NCBI GenBank assembly: GCA_021234155.1
Contig: JAJEKV010000002.1
Location: 22,706,942-22,770,941 of the forward strand
Direction: 5' to 3'
DNA length: 64,000 nt
From: Isoetes taiwanensis
Taxonomy: Eukaryota > Streptophyta > Lycopodiopsida > Isoetales > Isoetaceae
The position numbers were made by a program, and so were the translations under genes. Below, in pieces: positions 56,540 to 64,000 of the stretch (the stretch's first letter is position 1; each line of letters begins with the position of its first letter). The notes below the pieces were generated by a model. The model was not told the DNA's origin and did not search any database. It worked only from the letters and a program-made list of their open reading frames with translations.

Positions 56540-58124
56540 TGTGACGCTCCCAGAATATATACGACCCCCGGCCGTATACATACGGGGACTTCCCCCTCCC
56601 ATGGCGACCATCGCGCCATGAGCAGGGCCCTCCATCTAACCCGGGCCGTCCACGTAGAGACGCTCAGGTGAAGGACACGGAGGGGTCATTCGGCCCACGC
56701 CTTCGATGGGCGCCTACGTCGCGGAAGCATGAATACAAGGGTTAGCACACAGCATAAATTATATATAAGTGGCCACCACGAAGGGTGGCGCATCTATCCA
56801 GATACTAACAACACCGAATATGCATCTAACTAAGAAAACACCCCAAACCCAGGTTCTACCCCGGCTCAGACTCTAGTGGGGGAGCGACTGACGGCTGGGT
56901 CTCAGGAGATCAGCAGACCGAGTCTTGGCATGGCGTTGGCTGGCATAGAACATCGGCTAGGGTTGTCCACTCCATCCGCCCCTCCTGTGCGCACTTTGCA
57001 GATGGGTCGATTCACGCTATGGCTTCGCTATAGCCTTCCGGAGACGCAGACTCCAGGGATCACCCTTTGAGTCTACTCCAGGTTCATGACACCTGGTCCG
57101 ACGAGGCAGGTCGGGGAGGCGTCCCCTTCCAGGATCACAGTGGCGACGTGGGTGAGCTAGAGAATACGTGCCGCATCAGCGACCCCCGCATCCGTACCCG
57201 ACTTACTCACCCTAATTCTACTCAAAGTGCATGGTGCCCCATACGGGTCACACCACTACACCCAGGGAGTGTCAGACCCATACCCGGCCCTCCACGTGAC
57301 CGACTATCAGGCCTAGCCCACTGTAGGAGTCTCAGGAGCCTTTTATGCTCGTGCAAGACCCCACCCCCTACTTCACCACTGTGTCCCTTGTATGGTGCTA
57401 AGCCAGACCATAGCGTCTAGGACCCGGTGGGCTCTTGCGCACAGGCCAAAACTAGTAGGGTGTTAAAGGACTACTAGGAGCATTCTATACTCAAGCTCAG
57501 AGGCCTCTACCCCCCTGTTAATCCCTGTTTACGAGAAACTACTAAACTAACTCATAGAGACACCGACCATTCCATACAGAGCATCATTCATAATTGAAAA
57601 GTATTCCTAATTACCAAAGAAGGGTTAATCTCACCCAAAACCAACCAGAGAAGAATACTAGAGTATTATTCTACAATTTGCAAGTTAACTACCACTAACC
57701 AGAGTTTCGGCTGGACCCGTTGTCAAGGGGTGCTTCCATGGTGTTGTACTGGGGTAGCAGCGACAGGTAGAGGGTATCTTGGCGATCTGGGGACGAACAA
57801 CAACTGCTTCCTGAGCGCTCAGCTGCTCCTGGCGCTTTGCTGGGTCGAAATTGGGCTGATATGAGGATGGCGCTTCCCTTTGTTTGGTGGCCTAGTTTAG
57901 CAATCCTCATGCTTGCCACCCGGTTCATGCCAAATGGCGCCTTCCTACTATGGATTGACTTAATCACATGTCTTTAGATAATTATCCTTTATAATCTGGT
58001 TAATATAGCTAATTAAATCCATTGTGGCCAACCCCCTAGGTTATCATACCCCAGGTGGCGTACCTATACCGAGTGACGGGTTCAATATTTATACGTACAC
58101 CGTATAAATACTTGGAACGTCACA
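56540..58124 (-). repeat. 5' LTR of the gypsy element
   Basis: 1,585 bp, TGTGACG...CGTCACA, without the nested TIR element. The empty site of that element is visible at 57748-57756 (actggggtagcag). It lies next to the PBS, which fixes it as the 5' LTR. Confidence 0.96.
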
Positions 58125-58144
58125 GTACAATAATCAAAGTGTAC

Positions 58145-59700
58145 CTGAAGAAACTTGTGCCAATCATGTGTCTTTAATCCAGTGAGGCTGCCTTTTTTTG
58201 TAAACACCTTTCTCAAAGAAGCTCCATAACCAGTTGGTGTGCGCACCTTTGCTATCCTCTTATTCACTTCAACCTGTTGTTTCTTTCCTAGAACCCATGC
58301 ACCTTGTTTCCATGTTAGAGTCTTTTTGCCTTTCCTCTCAATGGGCCAATATTTCTTTTTCATTTTGTGCTCTTTCAGATCCAACCTAGCAGCCAATGTT
58401 TCCCATTGCCCTGTCAAATGCTGCCAAAGAGAATGAGCAACATTCTTGAAAATGTGCATAGGATCAAGTAAGTGGACCAACTCCAAGTCAGTCCAATACT
58501 CCAACCTATAAAAAATAGATAACCTCTTCATTCCAAGAGGAGATTTTGCATTGGCATCTCTATAACCAGTCAAGTAATCCACGTTTGGATTCTTCTCCTG
58601 CCAAGCATCCAACCAATCCTTAGGTGTCCATCTCTTTGGCTTCGGCGTTTCATCAGAGCCACGTGCAGAATGGCCATATGCCAAGTACTTTTTATGCCCC
58701 AAATATATTTGCTTTTTTAGATGTTTTGACCTGTAAGAGGTTAAGCTAGTCCCACAAGATGGGCATCCATATGCACCACTTGTTTGTAGACCTGCAATGA
58801 GGATAAAAGGTAAACTATTAAAATAATAATTGAACTTTGATAGATTTTGCACCATATATCTACTATATCATACCTGAAGCTTCAGAAAAACCTGGATAGT
58901 CATGAAGAGTAAAGCATAACATCCCATGAAATGTAAAGTCATGTGGAGTTTTAGAAATGTCGTACATATGCACCCCCTTCCACAAAATTTCAAGTTCTTC
59001 TACTAAAATACATCCATGTTTTTCACTTTATATTTTCCTGTAATAGCGATTTTATGCTTAATAGAAAGTATAAATGAAAATATATACATAAACATACGTG
59101 GAATAATCAAATAATACAAAGTATAAATGAAATTATACTACATGCCTGGAATGATTAAAGTCAACATAATATGGCCCGGTTTTGTTGCCATCCAAGGTGG
59201 AATGTTATAATTTATAACCGCTACAGGCCACACACTATGTGAGGATGACTGAGTCCCCCATGGGCAAACACCATCAATCCCTAACCCAAGCCTTATGTTG
59301 CGGGGTTCTACTTCAAAAATGGGCCACTTTTCTTCTATATGTTTCCATAAAGCCCCGTCTGCAGGAGTTCTCATTTTTCCATCCTTGCTACGATGTCGTG
59401 CATGGTAGTCCATGAAATCTGCTAGTGTTGGTGATCGAAAAATATGTCGAAGACGAGGGATTATAGGCATATGCCGCAAGACCTTCCTTGCCACCTTTGT
59501 CTTTCTACCTTCCTCATAACGAGCTTCCCCGCATTTTAGACATGATTGATCATTTGCATACTCGTTGCGAAATAGAACGCAATCATTAACACATGCATGA
59601 ATGACATTATACTCGAGTCCAAATGAACGCAATAACTCTCTAGCCTCCTTCCTAGACTTTGGGAGACAATGCCCATCTGGCAAGATCTTATCAAGTAAAC
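58145..59700 (-). pseudogene. CACTA tnp2 transposase, N-terminal and core exons
   Basis: Exon at about 59700-59141: LDKILPDGHCLPKSRKEAR, IHACVNDCVLFRNEY, CLKCGEARYE, PRLRHIFRSPTLADFMDYH, GIDGVCPWGTQSSSHSVWPV. Exon at about 59020-58872: LVEELEILWKGVHMYD, DFTFHGMLCFTLHDYPG. Exon at about 58795-58145: YGCPSCGTSLTSYRSKHLKK, PLGMKRLSIFYRLEYW, HLLDPMHIFKNVAHSLWQHL, LKTHDWHKFLQ. This is the Transposase_21 (tnp2) family, the TNPD-like catalytic protein of CACTA elements. The N-terminal DNA-binding part is not visible, so a 5' exon is missing or unrecognised. The last exon ends CTTCAG|GTAC at 58145/58144, and the intron holds the gypsy element. Confidence 0.9.
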
Positions 59701-59856
59701 TACAGAAAAAGAGAATAAGCACATATACATTGAACTTTAAGACTCCAATGAGTTGCATTTACGTACCTAAATAATGTATTTCAGTCTTTTAGTAGTATAA
59801 CATGATTCCAGCCAGATAAGAAGATGCATTGCTAATTATATCATTCGTTTGCTTTT

Positions 59857-61625
59857 GTAGATTAAAGGAGGATCACATATCGACCAGCTCTTACACCATT
59901 CCAGAAGCGGAAACTTCAAAACAAGGAGCCAAAAGAAAAAGAAAATCTGCAGGCTCCATCACTATAAACAGGAATGTGGTATTGAGTGACTCATCATCTA
60001 GCAAGGATGATGAATCTGGCAATGAAGACTTTCAAACATCTGATACAGAGGAAAAACAAACTGTTGAGGTGGACTTGTCGTACAATGTACAATTTAGAAA
60101 ATTATCAAACTCTGAGGTATGTAATTAAGGCACTTGTCCTTTACTTCTGCTCATTTTTATCCCTATTTGAAATGCTTGAAGAAGCTTAGAAGATAAATTT
60201 TACATGATCCGCTAGTTAATCATGCATCCACCTTGGGGCTGCTCCCTCTATTCTATGAAAGTTGCTGAATATTTGTGCATTCATTAACCAATCTTGGCTG
60301 AACTGATGTAGAGAACTACCTATATTATTAGTACCATCTGAAATCTGCATTTAGAAATCTATATTCTGAAATCTGTATTATTAAATCTATATTCTGAAAT
60401 TTGTATTATTAACACCTATCTTAAATCTGTATTCTGGCACAAGGCAGAATTTGCTTTCCTATTGTAATTTCTTTCTAATTGTTTATCGCTAACATCCGCA
60501 ACTCAAAATCAGGTATGTTTTTTCAAAGGTGATCTATTGAGAGATGATGCAGGGAAAGAATTTGAACAGAAGGCATCAGATGCCATGAAGACTTATTGTA
60601 GGGATGTTGATAAACATTTTAAAGAGATTAAGCCTCGCCACATCCAGAAGACCTTGAAATATATCCGCGAGCAATTTGGAGATGGGCTTAGCGAGATGGA
60701 CATTATAAGGTTTCTGAAGAAAAGATGGAGACATTGGAGGTCAGAATTAGATACTTTTATTTTGCTATTTGTAATTCCATGAAAAATCTTTTGTTGTGTT
60801 TTGACGTGAACTTGTTTAGGGACAACCTCCGAAGACATGTTCGCGCTGGTAATGGAACAAAACCAATGCACGTAGATGAGGAATCATGGAAGAGATTTGT
60901 AGAATCATGTGGACAGAATTATCAGCGGCAAAAGCATGCTGCTTCCAAACGGAAAATCCAACCGCGCACTGGTTCTGGAGGTCTAATGTCGTTGAAAACT
61001 AAGTTTGTAAGTTGTACTTTTATTTTTCTATTTCAATGTTTGTTTTATCATATTCATTCTTGTTAAACAAATACAATGCAGTTTCAAGATTGGGGCTCGA
61101 TGCCTACAGATGACATGGTGAAGGAAATTCTAGAAAAAAGTGGATATGAGATCTTTAAGAAGAAAATGATTTCTAAAGGGTTTGTGCCAAAAAAGGTTCG
61201 TTTGTTTTATATTTTTCTTTTATCAATGCCTATGTTTACGAGATCTTAAACGTTCATGCATTTTTATTGTAGCATAAAGCTATGGATTACATCAAGGGTG
61301 CAAGTCCAGGTGTCATATTTAAAGTGAAATCAAAGAAAGGCAAAGAACCAATGGCTGTAAGTGTGTATGTTTGTTAATATTTCAATTCTCTGTCTTCTTA
61401 CACTTTGTTTTTATATTTTTGTGAAATGAAATATCGATGATTCTGAAGAGGTAAGATGGTGCATTTGTCTTGTTTACTATTGTTTAATGTTCAATTTATT
61501 GAAAGATCTGATACCATTTTTATATTCATAACTAATAGGACAATGAAAGTGGCAATCGAGGGTGCGAAAACAATATAGACAATGAGAAAACTGATGGAGA
61601 TGAACCAACCAATGCAGAGGATTGA
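59857..61625 (+). CDS. CACTA accessory protein, TNPA/Transposase_24-like
   Basis: Six exon-like blocks with GT/AG borders: 59857-60118 (basic and serine-rich, KQGAKRKRKSAGS, LSDSSSSKDDES), 60513-60739 (GKEFEQKASDAMKTYCRDVD, IRFLKKRWRHW), 60819-61002 (RDNLRRHVRAGNGTKP, EESWKRFVESCG, RKIQPRTGSGG), 61081-61196 (MVKEILEKSGYEIFKKKM), 61273-61356 (KGASPGVIFKVKSKKG) and 61538-61625 ending at TAA... PTNAED stop. The W...N...R pattern (RWRHWRDNLRRH) and placement next to tnp2 fit the plant Ptta/En/Spm second protein that binds subterminal repeats. It is transcribed divergently from tnp2. No stop breaks the blocks. Confidence 0.6.
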
Positions 61626-61887
61626 ATTATCATGGTCTATGATTTGTTGCAAACATGAGAACTCATTGTTTTTATTTTAAAACCTTTTGGAACTCTTGAT
61701 TATGAGAGTATAAGATGTGCTGTAATTCTGTTGTCAATCAATAAATTTTTTCACTTTGACTTTCTTTTATGTCCTCATTACAAATATTTATTCTTAATTC
61801 GCCATTGTAATATGGATATGGATGAAAGAATGGAGTTACCCATTCAACACTATCAGCAAAACTTCTTGGTTGGTCAAGCGGTTATTG

Positions 61888-62015
61888 TTTTGATACAATA
61901 TTATTTGTACTTATGTTGTAAAGCTATTTTATTATTTGACAGAGGACAAATTAATGTTTTGATACAATATTATTTGTACTTATGTTGTAAAGATGTTTAT
62001 TCTTTGACACTGACA
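61888..62015. repeat. Two direct copies of a 45-bp unit, 66-bp period
   Basis: The text 'gttttgatacaatattattt' with 'gtacttatgttgtaaag' occurs at 61888 and 61954. Confidence 0.85.
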
Positions 62016-62089
62016 AACAAATGGTTTTTTATCTTTTTGACACAACTTTTATTATTGGTCATCTAATAATTGATGAAAATGTAGATATT

Positions 62090-62404
62090 GTTTTTGCCAT
62101 AAGTTTGGTGCAATTTAGTTCTTAGTTATGGTTTATTTTTGTCACTACTTTGTTAAAATATTGCTAAACCTTTGATGTTATTTCTGCACAAACTTGTCAC
62201 AATCTTGGTAGAAAATACTTTTTGTGACAAAAATTGGAGCCACAATCTTGCCACAAAGGCTGTCACTATTGTGTCAACTTTGTGACCAATGATCACGACA
62301 AGTGTAGCATCAAGATTGTGACACGAAGTGCCATTTAACAGGTTATGCTTGTGTCAACAAAGTTGACGTTATACCTGACACTATTGGTACCATCCTCTAG
62401 TAGT
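62090..62404. repeat. CACTA right subterminal repeats
   Basis: TTGTGACAA, TTGTGTCAA and TTGTCACAAT motifs crowd 62200-62390 in both orientations, mirroring the left end. Confidence 0.7.
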
Positions 62405-62405
62405 G

Positions 62406-63011
62406 GGTTTTAGGCAAGTTTTATGACTTGAAAGAGAGGATCCCTGCATCGGGCGAGCCAGAAGTGACCATCCAGAAATTGAACCATCAAAAGTTCGCAG
62501 TTTCCAGGTCTGGATTTCAGAAGTTCTTAGAATGGTGTTTTTCAAAATTTGAGATTGCATTGTGGTCTAGCATGGCTAAGAGTAATGTTGACTTGTTGAT
62601 GAGAAAGTTGCTGCAAGAATATAAGGGCAGATTTCTTTTTATTTAGAATCAGGATGACTGCACCAACACAAAATTAAAAGTGGTTAATAAGCCAATTTTC
62701 CTTAAGGATCTGTCCAAAGTGTACCAGAAATTTTGGAGATACCAGGTGACAAACACATTGTTGATAGATGACAGCAGATATAAGGGTTACGCCAACTGCA
62801 GGAAACACAATGATATGTCCAAATAGTTTTGCTCCGCGACGGTTGTATTCCAATTTCCTTTTGGAGCAACTCAAACCATGGTTTGGAGGGACTTCATTTT
62901 GCCGCGAAAAAGTGTGCCGACTTATGTGAAGGAATATCAAATGTGGAACATGTGGGATTACGAAGAGTCAGCATTTGCATGAAAATGCTCGACAAGTATT
63001 TTCATAAATGA
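62406..63011 (+). pseudogene. Gene copy 2, rest of the FCP1/NIF-like domain
   Basis: After the duplicated GGT the frame continues GKFYDLKERIPASGEPE, FQKFLEWCFSKFEIALWSSM, the lysine block KPIFLKDLSKVYQKFW, TLLIDDSRYKGYANC and FPFGATQTMVWRDF. The order of HAD motifs is complete and longer than in copy 1. Two in-frame TAG stops (62644, where Trp is expected; 62824) confirm decay independent of the CACTA insertion. Confidence 0.85.
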
Positions 63012-63094
63012 ATCTTGTAAAACTCTTTGAAAGTCAATATAAGTAAAAAAAATTCTATGATATGTGTTGTACTTTTTCAATTTAAAATATTTGA

Positions 63095-64000
63095 ATGGAT
63101 TGTGAGCAAATGTTCTCGTGTGTGTTTAGAACTAGAGATGATAGAGCTTCGGCAGTCCCTGACTATCTAAAGCCAAATACACATCTGGAAGTGGTGTTGA
63201 GTGGAACTGAAACTGTCGTGATTAGCTCCACCGACATCAAAATTTTGGAAGCTGATACGCAGTGGTTCAATGTCAATTGATCCTCCTCTTCTCAAGGTGA
63301 TACTTTCATCTGATTTGTGATCATCAGGATTGTGCCAGATGATATGCATATGTTTGCAGATACATGGAATACTACTTGATTCTCCAAGGAATGAGCCATC
63401 TCTTTCATTTCTTTGACCCTCTTTTTCACTCGACATTGTCCAAGGACACAAATAGTTACAAAACAATAAGGAAACATGTGAATCTGGATAAGTGCCAGTA
63501 CATGTTTTTGCCTGCTTGTGATGGACATCACTGGACCTGTTTTCTGATTATAAGCCACGCGTGTCTCGCACAGAGATATAAAACCAGGGATATATCACTT
63601 TGATAACTCGGGCTTGCATGGCAGAAGCAGACATATTGAGAGGTTAGTGCTTGCTCATTGCATTTTGCTGTTGTGGCACAATGACAACAAACTTTGAGTG
63701 CAGGTTCCTGGAATTGCTTGGACACAATAATTTCAGCTTTACAACCTCATATGTTGTGAAAATTTCCAGAACGCCTCTTCAAACCGATGGTCATTCATTC
63801 ATGTGGCCCTGCCGTATGTTCGTTTATGCACAAATTTGTGAGGGGGTACTTGAAAGGAGTGAATATATTGTTGCCTGATCTAGTAAGTCAACTTAAATCC
63901 AGCAGACAAACCAAACTCTGTTATTGACAAAGTGTGGTTAACTGCAGGTTGTGGACATTTCAGACCAGGATCTAGTTGATGTTAGAGTGTTCATGCTTGA
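63095..64000 (+). pseudogene. Ulp1-like (C48) peptidase, runs off the window
   Basis: Exon 63095-63280 ends KILEADTQWFNVN. The next (from about 63361) has MSHLFHFFDPLFHSTLSK, NLDKCQYMFLPACDGHHWTC with the catalytic His of HW, then in another phase IYHFDNSGLHGRSRHIE (catalytic Asp). A further exon (from about 63705) has the Gln of LQTDGHS and, after a frameshift, CGPAVCSFMHKFVRGYLKG with the catalytic Cys. The shift is an extra 'ttca' copy at about 63794-63797. The final piece reads VVDISDQDLVDV. Ulp1 peptidases remove SUMO from proteins; many plant copies travel in transposons. The gene continues past the end of the window. Confidence 0.75.

Larger units (their letters stand above)
44469..58124 (-). 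mobile_element. Ty3/gypsy LTR retrotransposon, chromovirus-type
   Basis: Both LTRs start TGTGACG and end CGTCACA; GTACA duplications lie at 44464-44468 and 58125-58129. The coding strand is minus. The order from the right is 5' LTR, PBS, extra ORFs, gag, protease, RT, RNase H, integrase with chromodomain-like tail, PPT and 3' LTR. The element is 13.66 kb including a 1.5-kb TIR element in its left LTR. Frameshifts and a deletion in RT make it defective. It sits in an intron of CACTA tnp2. Confidence 0.96.
41875..62405 (-). mobile_element. CACTA (En/Spm) transposon with nested gypsy element
   Basis: Ends are CACTACAAGAGGATGG (41875) and, inverted, CACTACTAGAGGATGG (62405), a 16-bp TIR with one mismatch. 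GGT target duplications lie at 41872-41874 and 62406-62408. The length is 20,531 bp, or about 6.9 kb without the gypsy insertion. It carries tnp2 on the minus strand, a divergent TNPA-like gene on the plus strand and subterminal TTGTGTCAA/TTTGTGACA repeats at both ends. These are the full hallmarks of an autonomous-type element, although tnp2 now has frameshifts. Confidence 0.95.

Overview
This is a nuclear land-plant window. Supporting evidence: a VQ-motif gene, remnants of legume-type lectin and LRR receptor kinases, PPR fragments, spliceosomal introns of about 80-900 bp, a Ty3/gypsy element primed by initiator tRNA-Met, a CACTA (En/Spm) element and a Helitron. The many broken PPR, LINE and transposon pieces, with large AT-rich spacers, suggest a big repeat-rich genome. 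A fern or lycophyte is a plausible guess, but nothing here fixes the taxon. I saw no tRNA, rRNA, CRISPR array or bacterial operon.

Layout. 1-9.2 kb: LINE pieces on the minus strand (endonuclease and start of reverse transcriptase; 3' ends with pentanucleotide tails), a CACTA transposase fragment and degenerate AT-rich repeats. 9.4-10.7 kb: an intact intronless VQ-motif gene behind a cluster of W-box and G-box cores. 11.8-17.5 kb: tandem and inverted repeats, then a patchwork of broken gene pieces (lectin domain, PPR, kinase domain, PPR). 18.2-19.1 kb: a three-exon gene with a DUF3504-like (Crypton-type tyrosine recombinase) domain, then a possible solo LTR. 21.0-63.0 kb: at least two, probably three, paralogous copies of an unfamiliar multidomain gene whose order is a 'WGD' N-terminal region, a coiled coil, a RING-like zinc finger and an FCP1/NIF-like HAD domain. 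63.1 kb to the end: a Ulp1-like (C48) peptidase pseudogene that runs off the window.

The second half is a nest of transposons. An intron of gene copy 1 holds a TTAA-flanked element with 13-bp inverted repeats (25160-34184). That element contains a 5.9-kb Helitron (26704-32603) carrying LRR-kinase and PPR fragments, and a PIF/Harbinger-like MITE (33332-33750). Gene copy 2 is cut within HAD motif I by a 20.5-kb CACTA element (41875-62405, 3-bp duplication GGT). The CACTA element carries a multi-exon tnp2 transposase on the minus strand and a divergent TNPA-like gene on the plus strand. A 13.7-kb chromodomain-type gypsy retrotransposon (44469-58124, 5-bp duplication GTACA) sits inside a tnp2 intron. 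One of its LTRs was later hit by a 1.49-kb TIR element (8-bp duplication), which itself holds an ORF1-only LINE. The target duplications and the restored reading frame at the FCP1 site fix the order of these events.

The only gene that looks whole is the VQ gene. Gene copy 1 can still be read through plausible splice sites, although its HAD domain has Asn in place of the usual second Asp of motif I. Copy 2, the lectin/kinase pieces and the Ulp1 gene are broken. Both transposase systems carry frameshifts or deletions.
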